A DNA stretch of 64,000 bases from NCBI RefSeq assembly GCF_029030725.1, contig NZ_CP113162.1:2726501-2790500 (forward strand). The letters run 5' to 3'. Made by a program: the position numbers and the translations under genes. This DNA comes from [Pseudomonas] carboxydohydrogena. Its GTDB lineage: Bacteria; Pseudomonadota; Alphaproteobacteria; Rhizobiales; Xanthobacteraceae. Each line of letters starts with the position of its first letter. Positions within the stretch are counted from its first letter, which is position 1. Shown piece by piece: positions 47,733 to 55,680 of this stretch. Under the pieces are notes generated by a model. That model saw only the letters and a list, made by a program, of their open reading frames with translations, did not search any database and had not been told where the DNA came from.

Positions 47733-48650
47733 TCACGTCTCATCCTTATTATCTTTCAAGTCGTTGGTGAGGACACTCTTGAGCACCGCTATCCATTTCT
47801 CATTAATATCCGTCAGCATTAGCCGCGATATATTTGATGGGAGAAGTGGATCATGATCGAGAGATAAAATTCTGTTCTCCTCCACCACGTCACTTTTTGC
47901 TACATTTACATCGAGCTTTTTCAACGCTGTCGATAATCGTGTCGTGAGTTCGATCTTTCGTTGCCTACTTACTCGCTCCTTAAATTCCGACCGAAGCCAA
48001 TCATTCAGAAACGCTTGCTGTCCGTGATTTAGTCCAAAGTCCCCGTCGCGAGAAACAATAACAATATTTTCTCGGTTGGGGGCCTCGCAGGCACACTCAA
48101 TAATCCATTCCCAATTGATCGCGTCTCCCATACGCAAAGTGTCGTCCTTGCGGGGAGGGTATCCGAGAGCAAAACGCTTTCGCGCGAGATGTCTTATTGC
48201 ATAACGCCGTTTGCTGGGCCTCTTTAGAATAAAGCTGGACTGTGCCTTGAATATTCGACTCAGAGATTGAAACACTGCGTCGTTGCGTTCCGGATGCTGT
48301 AAGATTTTTTCAATCTTCTGAACGACCTTCTTGTGATGAGCTAACGCGCTTTTTTGCTGACGCACGAAGCCCTTGGCCGCTTGAGCTTCACTCAAGATGG
48401 ACGGCATGTTCTGTTGCGTGGGTTTAGCCAAGTCTTTGAGAGTTTGCGTTATGACTTTCTGTCGGTTTTTTAGAAATTCCATCCAAACCTGATCTGTCAA
48501 AATCAGGGCACCAGCATGTTTTTCCAAGGTTGCGAGCGTACGTTTCGCGCTTTCATTGCCAAGTCGATAGAAGTCGAGAAAAATATTCGTATCGACAAAG
48601 ACCAGCCATTTCTCTTGCTTCTTCCTCGTGCGTTTGGGCTTCGCGCTCAT
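47733..48650 (-). CDS. PIN-domain protein (DUF4935-like), putative RNase
   Basis: A 305-residue protein. The N-terminus is basic, then WLVFVDTNIFLDFYRLG gives D20, N22 and D26, typical of a PIN nuclease active site; a further acidic pair is in IVIVSRDGDFGLN. The middle is Lys/Gln-rich and helical. The layout resembles DUF4935 PIN proteins, often seen in defence islands and possibly acting as RNases. There is no adjacent antitoxin-sized gene. It is divergent from the methyltransferase, 145 bp away. Low GC marks it as foreign. Confidence 0.72.
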   Translation of the reverse strand: MSAKPKRTRKKQEKWLVFVDTNIFLDFYRLGNESAKRTLATLEKHAGALILTDQVWMEFLKNRQKVITQTLKDLAKPTQQNMPSILSEAQAAKGFVRQQKSALAHHKKVVQKIEKILQHPERNDAVFQSLSRIFKAQSSFILKRPSKRRYAIRHLARKRFALGYPPRKDDTLRMGDAINWEWIIECACEAPNRENIVIVSRDGDFGLNHGQQAFLNDWLRSEFKERVSRQRKIELTTRLSTALKKLDVNVAKSDVVEENRILSLDHDPLLPSNISRLMLTDINEKWIAVLKSVLTNDLKDNKDET

Positions 48651-48795
48651 TTCGATGCACCTTCAATTAAAGCCAAAATAAAAAGCTTCTTAGCCCTCAC
48701 AGATTGGGGACCGCGCAAAATAAATTCTTGTCATACGAAAACCCCGGAGCTAGTTTCCGAATGTCATACGGAAATGATTCGTGGAGATCGTCAAG

Positions 48796-50055
48796 ATGGG
48801 AAGGCCGAAAGCAAAGACTCCACGAAAAGCGGTTGCCAATGTTCGCCTGACCGATGCCGAACATCAAGAGATGGAAGCCACGGCGAAAGCGCTGGGATAT
48901 TCATCAATGAGCGAATACGTTCGATTCCTGCATCGGGAACGCGCGGACGCGCTAGCTGTACCTGCGCCGCCCCCCATTGTGCCAAACGTCCCGGCTCCCC
49001 GACTTTTTCATACAACGAGACATGGTCAGATTTACCATGGCGACTCCCTCGGACTTTTGCATAAGACCCTGAAGCCGGGCTCCGTCGACTTAATCGTCAC
49101 ATCCCCGCCGTTTGGCCTAGTGCGAAAGAAAAGCTATGGCAATGAAGACGCGGATGAATATGTCAAATGGTTCCGGCCCTTTGCTGAAGGCTTCAAGCGC
49201 GTCTTAAGTAAGCAAGGTAGCCTTGTCATCGATATTGGAGGCGCATGGAAGAAGGGCCTAGCCACTCGAAGTCTCTATCACTTTGAGCTTTTGATCTCGC
49301 TCGTACGCGATCACGGGTTTCATCTTTGCCAAGAACATTTCTGGTGGAATCCAGCCAAGCTTCCCTCGCCAGCCGAATGGGTCAATATTCGTCGGATTCG
49401 AGTGAAGGATGCGGTCAATTGTGTTTGGTGGCTATCACCGAGCCCTTGGCCAAAGGCTAGCAATAAGCGCGTTTTATCGCCTTACAGCGACTCCATGAAA
49501 GACCTTCTCGTCAATGGGTACACGGCGAAACTGCGACCCTCCGGCCATGACATCTCAACAAAGTTTCAAAAAGATAATGGCGGGGCGGTGCCGCCTAATC
49601 TTCTCGCGATAGCGAACACAGAGTCTAACGGTATCTACCAAGCGTACTGCAAAGCACACGGCATTGATCCTCACCCTGCCCGCTTTCCGCCAGGTCTCCC
49701 AGAATACTTCATTCGTATGCTGACTGATCGCGGAGATACTGTACTCGATCCATTTGGCGGCTCATGTGTAACGGGCGAAGTAAGCGAACGTCTTGGACGG
49801 AAATGGATTTGTTCAGAGATCGATGCCGCGTTTCTAACAGGCGCACTCGCTCGCTTTGATCCTAAGCTTGCTGCGCGACAAAGCTCGCTCGGGAAACCTT
49901 ACGAGATTTTCCCTCCCTGCTCTCTGCCTATTAATGATAGCGAGCGGCTACCGGCTGGCGGTGGCAAAGAGCGGATTTCCGGTAACGTGAACCAGATCAG
50001 CAGGGCGGCTCCAAAGTCGAAGAAACAATCGAAGATAGTTCAAGCGGCGGTTTAA
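48796..50055 (+). CDS. DNA (cytosine-N4) methyltransferase, M.PvuII-like, with ribbon-helix-helix head
   Basis: About 419 residues. Residues 10-50 (ANVRLTDAEHQEMEATAKAL, YSSMSEYVRFL) look like a ribbon-helix-helix or MobC-type DNA-binding segment. The catalytic motif IV is TSPPFG (102-107) and the SAM motif DPFGGS lies near residue 318, so the order is that of beta-class enzymes. SPPFGLVRKKSYGN resembles the m4C enzyme M.PvuII. Target sequence unknown. I chose the ATG at 48796 (GGAG upstream); a GTG at 48781 is possible. It ends tail-to-tail with the nuclease gene, overlapping by 4 bp. Confidence 0.85.
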   Translation: MGRPKAKTPRKAVANVRLTDAEHQEMEATAKALGYSSMSEYVRFLHRERADALAVPAPPPIVPNVPAPRLFHTTRHGQIYHGDSLGLLHKTLKPGSVDLIVTSPPFGLVRKKSYGNEDADEYVKWFRPFAEGFKRVLSKQGSLVIDIGGAWKKGLATRSLYHFELLISLVRDHGFHLCQEHFWWNPAKLPSPAEWVNIRRIRVKDAVNCVWWLSPSPWPKASNKRVLSPYSDSMKDLLVNGYTAKLRPSGHDISTKFQKDNGGAVPPNLLAIANTESNGIYQAYCKAHGIDPHPARFPPGLPEYFIRMLTDRGDTVLDPFGGSCVTGEVSERLGRKWICSEIDAAFLTGALARFDPKLAARQSSLGKPYEIFPPCSLPINDSERLPAGGGKERISGNVNQISRAAPKSKKQSKIVQAAV

Positions 50056-51290
50056 ATGGCAGCGGCCTTCGCTGCACGGTCTGACCACTCGTGCAAATTT
50101 CCTTCGATCAAGTCCACGAAATCCAGAGCTACCGGCTTATCGGCCAGTAGTGAATTAGGTCGCTCTTCTTTCGGGTAATGCCAGAGAGCTATAAGTGACC
50201 GGCTCAACAATTCGTGGAGAGCCGAACCGCTCGCATAGCCGCGTCCATATCGAACAATCTGAGCCGTGGCCTCGCGGAAAGCGCTTCGCCAGCTTTCCAT
50301 CTCATTCGTAAAGAACTTGGCTTCGCCAATCGCGATGATCGCTCCGTCCTCTTTGACTAATACGATGTCCGGACGATCACTTCCTGCTGCAATCCCATAT
50401 GCAGTGAGGATTCCATCTACGATAACTTCGGAGGGCTCTGCCTCCGGCTCTGAATACGATGATGTTCGATTCTGCCAATAAATCCGGCACGTTCCAATCT
50501 GAATCACCGCCTTTGCAGAGCCTGGATATATTGGAAGTAATCGGAGTGGTTGGGACGTTTTATCTGAAAACGCCGTGGCCATGCCCAGCGCGAGGGCTAG
50601 CTCAAATGTCTGCCAATCATGAAGCGGACCGAGAAGGGTCTCACGCAACATTTCAACGATGGTCTCAGGATCACCGTCTTCGATCCTCTGGAGAGACCTA
50701 AAGGCTGAGTACGCGAGACGATAAAGTTTCTTACGCGACGATGCCGCCTGAACGAGAGATTGTGGCGATGGGCGCTGCGAAGCATCTGTTTCGTGCATGG
50801 CCTGAGCGACGCTTGAAATGCGCCGCACGGTGCCAATCAACTTCGCCCCATCAATAATTGAGTTGGCATAGTCAGATGTAGTTCCTACCTCCTCCATAAA
50901 ACGCGAAAGGAGAATGTTGGTTCTCTGAAGTACCCAAACAAGCACGTGGTTTGGACCCGAAGTGTAGACCCGCATGGGCTGCGCAAAAACTACTCGCGTA
51001 GGGTGTCCGCTCAGCGCTCGCGCGACAACGGTTTTCCGAGCGTCTATCCGACCCCGCACCATCGCATCGTCAGTCCGGACAATCTCACCTAGTGCGGATT
51101 GAACCTCGTGTCGATTGTGGACTAGATGATTGCAAAGATCAGAAACTGGACGTGAAACTGCCCAATGATATCGAAGTATTTCAAGGTCTTCCGTTTTGCT
51201 GAAACGAGGGTCAACAGGCTTCGCTGACCGCGCCGAGCGAAAGTATCGTAACAGGAGTCTGGTTGCGAAGTCATCGAGATCTGACGTCAT
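50052..51290 (-). CDS. Putative PD-(D/E)xK nuclease partner of the AAA+ ATPase
   Basis: A 412-residue protein. DRPDIVLVKEDGAI followed by AIGEAKFF gives D308, E323 and K325, the PD-(D/E)xK nuclease core. The first 300 residues are mostly helical and match no family I can name. Its start overlaps the AAA+ gene by 4 bp, like mcrC after mcrB, so it is probably the nuclease of an McrBC-like complex. I do not recognise a true McrC sequence. The function is inferred from the motif and the pairing. Confidence 0.68.
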   Translation of the reverse strand: MTSDLDDFATRLLLRYFRSARSAKPVDPRFSKTEDLEILRYHWAVSRPVSDLCNHLVHNRHEVQSALGEIVRTDDAMVRGRIDARKTVVARALSGHPTRVVFAQPMRVYTSGPNHVLVWVLQRTNILLSRFMEEVGTTSDYANSIIDGAKLIGTVRRISSVAQAMHETDASQRPSPQSLVQAASSRKKLYRLAYSAFRSLQRIEDGDPETIVEMLRETLLGPLHDWQTFELALALGMATAFSDKTSQPLRLLPIYPGSAKAVIQIGTCRIYWQNRTSSYSEPEAEPSEVIVDGILTAYGIAAGSDRPDIVLVKEDGAIIAIGEAKFFTNEMESWRSAFREATAQIVRYGRGYASGSALHELLSRSLIALWHYPKEERPNSLLADKPVALDFVDLIEGNLHEWSDRAAKAAAI

Positions 51291-52411
51291 AGCGCCAACG
51301 ATAATAACTTTCGCGTAAGCTCTTTCGCTTCTTTTGAATCAGTGGTCAGACCCAGTACATTCGAAATGTTGACGGCGATTCTATTTGCCTGCTCGTGAGC
51401 GACGCCATCTAACATAGGCAAGATCGATACTTGGAATGCACTGAGATAAATCGACTTGCTCTCCCCCTCTGCTCCCACGAAGAAATTGAAGTCTGGAGCC
51501 GCCGCTTTGCAATATGCCATGACATCGATGAAGGGCGCGGCGCCCATGGGACGTATGTCATTAACGATCGACCAAATATCAGCGATTGGGGACTTTGCAC
51601 TCTCTGGAGGTTCTTCGCTCCAATATCCCTTTAATGCACCGAAGTCGCGGACGAATTGATTTAGGTCCTCCGGTGCATCGACCAATATCCACGCGAAGCG
51701 CCGAGTGAGCGCATATGACATCTGATATAGCGAGGCCTTATCAATGCTATTGAGGGTAGCCAACAGCCGCCAGTTTTGCGTAGGGGCGAACTCATGCTGT
51801 TTGGCATTGGCTTTGGCTGCCGGGAGGATTACGAAACGCTCCGAATTTTCATCTGCCGGATTTCGCAGATAGGGGAGCGTAGTTGGCTGTCCGCTGAGCA
51901 CGGTAAATAGTGGCCCGAGCACGCGATCGATATCACAGCGATTTAACTCGTCGATGATTAGAGGCTTATCAAAGTGCTCCAGCAAAATTCCCTTGGAAAA
52001 CCTAATGCTACCATCGCCAGCAGGCTGATAGCCTCCAATGATATCCTGCGACGACCAATCGGAAGACCCGGTCACCATCCTATGCGAATTGTACAAGTGC
52101 CCAGCAACAAGCTCTGCCAGTGATGTTTTCCCCGTACCGGGGGGCCCATAGAACATCAAATGCCGCTTGCCCGATTTAAGAGCATTGCGAATCTGATCGT
52201 AAACTTCAGTCCGAATGCCGATTAGCTGGGAAAATGCTGGAATGTTGAAGTCGGGGGGCGTCTCAACATCCAACGTGTCGCTAGTGGACGGTTCAGTCTC
52301 GACAGGTTCGTCAAGCACAGGCGATGCATTGTCGAGCGCCTTTTCGATTTCGGCGAGTGCTCGGTTCAAGTCCGATGGGGAAGTAGCATCAAAGACGGGA
52401 ATCTGTGTCAT
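51287..52411 (-). CDS. McrB-like AAA+ ATPase
   Basis: A 374-residue AAA+ protein of the McrB/MoxR-related branch. Walker A GPPGTGKT (89-96), Walker B LIIDEL (151-156), and LATLNSIDKASLYQMSYALT then RRFAWI, close to the McrB sensor and arginine-finger region. The first 55 residues are acidic and low in complexity; no DNA-recognition domain (EVE/YTH-type or DUF3578) is visible, unlike typical McrB. It begins inside the last codons of the integrase (ATGA) and ends inside the nuclease start (ATGA). Probably an NTP-driven motor loading the nuclease. Confidence 0.82.
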   Translation of the reverse strand: MTQIPVFDATSPSDLNRALAEIEKALDNASPVLDEPVETEPSTSDTLDVETPPDFNIPAFSQLIGIRTEVYDQIRNALKSGKRHLMFYGPPGTGKTSLAELVAGHLYNSHRMVTGSSDWSSQDIIGGYQPAGDGSIRFSKGILLEHFDKPLIIDELNRCDIDRVLGPLFTVLSGQPTTLPYLRNPADENSERFVILPAAKANAKQHEFAPTQNWRLLATLNSIDKASLYQMSYALTRRFAWILVDAPEDLNQFVRDFGALKGYWSEEPPESAKSPIADIWSIVNDIRPMGAAPFIDVMAYCKAAAPDFNFFVGAEGESKSIYLSAFQVSILPMLDGVAHEQANRIAVNISNVLGLTTDSKEAKELTRKLLSLAL

Positions 52412-53835
52412 GTGGTCTTTGTGGAGCGCCCTCCGGTGCGATCAATGTCGAAGTACCATCGCTTCGTATCTTCGTCCTGCCGGAGGTCGCATATCCGTAG
52501 CTGGGCGATTTCATCTAGACGCATACCGGACAGCAGGCCAATCAGCGGAAACCAGAATGCCGCTTCCCCACCACCACCGACTGGCCGTTCGTTTTCCGCA
52601 TAGACCGGCGACGTGAAGATTGCCTTGAGATCGGACTTCTCGAAATGCTTGCGCCGCGTTTGATGAGCGTCGACGGTATACCGAATGGCCTTGCCAAAAG
52701 GATTCACGAAGCCCGGTACCTTGTCGAGAAAGCCTTCACGTTCAGCCCGCGAGACGATTCCACCAAGCACCTGCACGATCTTGTTTACCGTTGTCGCCAT
52801 ACGAGGCTTGAACGTAGAGAGGTCTCGCTTCAGCAACTCTGGCAAGGGCAGCTTGCGTAGATCACGCGGCAATGATGCAGGTACCTTGGCAATGGCATCG
52901 CGAAACTCGCGGGCCTTCTCGCGGGTGATTTCACCAAGCCGCAGATCACCGTGAAGCTCCTTAAAATATCGGAAGGCCTGCTCCGCCTCTGTCACGGTGT
53001 TGGCATTCGGCTTCTTGGCATTATGCGCCGAACCACCAGCAGCCCAAGAAGCCATCGCCTCGGAAAGCTTTGGGCCTAACTCTTGGGAAAACTTTGAGCC
53101 TGACTCTTCAGTAAATTTCCTGACTGCTACCGGCGTCGGAACGATTTCCCCACGCTGGCGCTTACCCATTGCGTCATAGGCCCGCACGTGAGCCTCAAGG
53201 ACGACGAGGGCTGCCTTCTGAAACTCCGGCGAGGATTTATTCAGATGAATGCCACATTTCTGAAGCTCTCTGGTGGTCTCCGGGTAAACGATCTTCGGGT
53301 CTCGTTGCGCATAGGCAGCGCGAAAGTCGTCTTCCAAGTCCGACAGCAACTCGCCATAGGCATAAAAATGATCCGGCGTCATTCCTATCTGGGTGCTTGG
53401 CGGCATATCCACGAGATGGGACCATCGAGCACGATCTTCAGGCGTCTGCAGATGCCGCCTGTCATCGCCCTCGGTCCGCTCGGCCTCATCGTTCGCAAGG
53501 AGGTTCGCAAAGACATCGTCGCCAAGTTGCTTCAGATCGAGAGCCACCGGCTGCACCGTCACCGCAGGAGGCGCGAGGGCCTTCACGGCTGCGTCGAACA
53601 ACTCAGACGCCTTCAAGGCCGCCTGATGGTCACGCCGCTTCGCCTCGTTCAAATTCTTCGTAGCGAGCGAGCGAACAAGTTCGCGCTTGAAGTATCCTGT
53701 CTTGGTGTTGATCAGATCGGAGAAGTCTTCCCGCATATGTGACGGGGCAGGCTTTCCGGCCAATGACTCCGGCAGCCTTTTTCGAAATTCGTAGGTGCCC
53801 GATGCACGCCGCTGCATGTAACTCAAAGCCGCCAT
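52408..53835 (-). CDS. Truncated tyrosine recombinase (integrase)
   Basis: About 475 residues, starting at the ATG at 53835 (AAGGTGG upstream; a TTG at 53871 is also open). The N-terminal AALSYMQRRASGTYEFRKRL resembles the DUF6538 head of phage-type integrases, followed by a core-binding domain. The catalytic domain starts normally, with the first Arg in LSGMRLDEIAQL (about residue 439), but the protein stops at RSTKTT. The later HxxR, H/W and the nucleophilic Tyr are missing, so it cannot recombine DNA. The stop overlaps the ATPase start. Not clear whether it is debris or a retained DNA-binding protein. Confidence 0.88.
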   Translation of the reverse strand: MAALSYMQRRASGTYEFRKRLPESLAGKPAPSHMREDFSDLINTKTGYFKRELVRSLATKNLNEAKRRDHQAALKASELFDAAVKALAPPAVTVQPVALDLKQLGDDVFANLLANDEAERTEGDDRRHLQTPEDRARWSHLVDMPPSTQIGMTPDHFYAYGELLSDLEDDFRAAYAQRDPKIVYPETTRELQKCGIHLNKSSPEFQKAALVVLEAHVRAYDAMGKRQRGEIVPTPVAVRKFTEESGSKFSQELGPKLSEAMASWAAGGSAHNAKKPNANTVTEAEQAFRYFKELHGDLRLGEITREKAREFRDAIAKVPASLPRDLRKLPLPELLKRDLSTFKPRMATTVNKIVQVLGGIVSRAEREGFLDKVPGFVNPFGKAIRYTVDAHQTRRKHFEKSDLKAIFTSPVYAENERPVGGGGEAAFWFPLIGLLSGMRLDEIAQLRICDLRQDEDTKRWYFDIDRTGGRSTKTT

Positions 53836-53931
53836 TGTGGACCACCTTTGTGGGCTACGGTTGTGTAGCAAGGCGGCCTCTCTAAGCTCATGATTGCTTA
53901 GAGTTTTCAGCTTTTCAATGGCTTAGAAATT

Positions 53932-53951
53932 TTTGGCGCTCCCTAGGGGAA
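53932..53951. repeat. attR: right direct repeat of the island
   Basis: The same 20 bp as at 47573-47592. Fifteen of them are the last bases of tRNA-Glu, the usual target of tyrosine integrases. Confidence 0.88.
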
Positions 53952-54008
53952 TCGAACCCCTGTTTCAGCCTTGAGAGGGCCGCGTCCTAACCGCTAGACG
54001 AAGGGAGC
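53937..54008 (-). tRNA. tRNA-Glu (CTC)
   Basis: The minus strand folds as a complete cloverleaf: acceptor GCTCCCT/AGGGAGC, D arm GTCT..GGAC, anticodon stem CGGCC/GGCTG with loop CTCTCAA (anticodon CTC), T arm AGGGG-TTCGATT-CCCCT, discriminator G. CCA is not encoded. Its 3' end is the island integration site and is intact. Confidence 0.96.
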
Positions 54009-54070
54009 GTTGGGGCAAGGGATAGCCGCCACGGGCGCAAATCGCAAGGTGCGAAACCAGGCAATAAACC

Positions 54071-54406
54071 TTAAGGCTCGCTCGCGAACCGCGCCCGGCC
54101 CAGCAATTTGAAGGTTTTGGCGTCATAAGTGCGGATTTCGGTGGCTCCCCCGATATCCAGCGTCACCGCGATCCGGTCCTCCAGCGCCGCCGTGGAGACG
54201 ATCCGGGCACCCTTCGGCACCATGATCGTGGCTTCGGCGGCAGTCGTGGCCCGGCCCTCGCCGCGAAACAGCTTGTAGCCGATGGCGATGAACACCGCGC
54301 CGATCCCCAGCGCCGTGGTCAGGCCCGCGATCAACATCAGGCGCTTGAGCCGCGCCATCATGGCGGCCTGTTCAGGCGTCAGTTCGGCAGCTACATGTTC
54401 GGTCAT
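54071..54406 (-). CDS. Small membrane protein of unknown function
   Basis: A 111-residue protein with one transmembrane helix at about residues 22-46 (LMLIAGLTTALGIGAVFIAI) and a small C-terminal beta-rich domain (VPKGARIVSTAALEDRIAVT). I do not recognise the family. It is divergent from the pseudouridine-synthase gene, and the two ATG codons overlap (CATG at 54404-54407). Confidence 0.75.
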   Translation of the reverse strand: MTEHVAAELTPEQAAMMARLKRLMLIAGLTTALGIGAVFIAIGYKLFRGEGRATTAAEATIMVPKGARIVSTAALEDRIAVTLDIGGATEIRTYDAKTFKLLGRARFASEP

Positions 54407-55460
54407 GCAAGGGTCTTCTTCAAATCACCGGGGTGCGGAAAGCACCGGCGAGCGCCGCATTATCACAGCTCCCGCCGCAGGCAAATCGCCAGGCCAGTCG
54501 CCAGGCCAGTCTCAACGGCTCGACCGCGTGCTCGCCGAACAGGTCGAGGACCTGTCACGCACCCGGCTGAAAGCCCTGATCGTGGCCGGCCATGTCAGCA
54601 TCGGCGGCGCTCCGATCCTTGATCCCGCCTATCAGGTCAAGGCGGACGAGACGATCATCATCGAGGTTCCGCCCGCCGTCCCCCCGGAGCCGGAAGGCGA
54701 GAACATCCCGCTCGACATCGTCTACGAGGACGACGATCTCCTCGTGCTCAACAAGCCGAAGGGGCTCGTGGTGCATCCGGCGGCGGGGCACGAGACCGGC
54801 ACGCTGGTCAACGCGCTCATTGCCCATTGCGGCGCAAGCCTTTCCGGCATCGGCGGGGTGAAACGCCCCGGCATCGTGCACCGGCTCGACAAGGACACCA
54901 CCGGGCTGATGGTGGTTGCCAAGAACGACCGCGCTCATCAATCGCTCACGGCGCAGTTCGCCGACCATGGCCGCACCGGCGCGCTGCGGCGCGGCTACAT
55001 GGCGTTCGTCTGGGGCGCACCCTCACGGCCGCACGGGACCATCGACCAGCCGATCGACCGCCATCCCTTCGCACGGGAGAAAATGGCGGTGCGGCAAGGC
55101 GGCCGGCACGCCATCACCCATTGGGAGATGCTGGAGAGTTTCGAGGGAGCGGACGGCAAACCGCTCGCCGCCCTGCTCGCCTGCCAGCTCGAGACCGGGC
55201 GGACCCACCAGATCCGCGTCCACCTCGGCCATATCGGACATCCCCTGATCGGCGACGACGTCTATGGCTCGGGCTTCCGCACCAAGGCCAACCATCTGGG
55301 CGGAGCCGCCAGAACTGTGGTGGCGGCTCTCGGCAGGCAGGCCCTTCATGCCTACCTCCTCCAGATCGAACATCCGGCGACAGGAGAAATAATGAACTGG
55401 CAATCGGGGCTGCCGGAGGATTTGGTTCTCTTGCAGAGCGCCCTGCGCGCGGCGGCTTGA
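54405..55460 (+). CDS. rluD: RluD-like 23S rRNA pseudouridine synthase
   Basis: About 351 residues. An S4 RNA-binding domain (RLDRVLAEQVEDLSRTRLKA, VAGHVSIGG) precedes the catalytic domain, with the active Asp in HRLDKDTTGLMVVAK and later ETGRTHQIRVHLGHIGHP. The RluA/RluD family modifies uridines in 23S rRNA; RluD is the best guess by layout. The start is uncertain: the ATG at 54405 has no good Shine-Dalgarno and overlaps the start of the opposite gene. Confidence 0.9.
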   Translation: MQGSSSNHRGAESTGERRIITAPAAGKSPGQSPGQSQRLDRVLAEQVEDLSRTRLKALIVAGHVSIGGAPILDPAYQVKADETIIIEVPPAVPPEPEGENIPLDIVYEDDDLLVLNKPKGLVVHPAAGHETGTLVNALIAHCGASLSGIGGVKRPGIVHRLDKDTTGLMVVAKNDRAHQSLTAQFADHGRTGALRRGYMAFVWGAPSRPHGTIDQPIDRHPFAREKMAVRQGGRHAITHWEMLESFEGADGKPLAALLACQLETGRTHQIRVHLGHIGHPLIGDDVYGSGFRTKANHLGGAARTVVAALGRQALHAYLLQIEHPATGEIMNWQSGLPEDLVLLQSALRAAA

Positions 55461-55470
55461 CGCAGATAAA

Positions 55471-55498
55471 TTGGAAAAGCTCCAAGGTTACATATATT
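55471..55498 (+). promoter_or_regulatory. Candidate promoter upstream of rpoH
   Basis: TTGGAA at 55471-55476 and TATATT at 55493-55498, 16 bp apart, resemble -35 and -10 boxes. The predicted leader to rpoH is about 175 bases. Not distinctive enough to name the sigma factor. Confidence 0.4.
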
Positions 55499-55680
55499 TA
55501 ACAGGCGTCACGGGTTCGTGACCCTGTTTTGTTCTTCCCTTTTCGCGCCCCTTGGGTATGCTGCACCTGCGTGACGGAGATGTCCCGTCGCGGAACATTG
55601 CAGCTCCGCTGGCTTTGACAAAGCAGCAGCCTGCCTGGCCCGCCGATGTCGGGGGCCTGAACAACGGAGGGCGCTACCAC

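Larger units (their letters stand above)
47573..53951. mobile_element. Genomic island integrated at tRNA-Glu, carrying a putative defence module
   Basis: A 6.4-kb segment between two 20-bp direct repeats, with a tyrosine integrase at the tRNA end. It carries five genes: PIN protein, DNA methyltransferase, nuclease, AAA+ ATPase and a truncated integrase. The four cargo genes are visibly lower in GC and use different codons from the flanks, while the integrase gene is closer to the chromosome in composition. Because the integrase lacks its catalytic residues, the island is probably fixed unless mobilised in trans. Confidence 0.88.
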
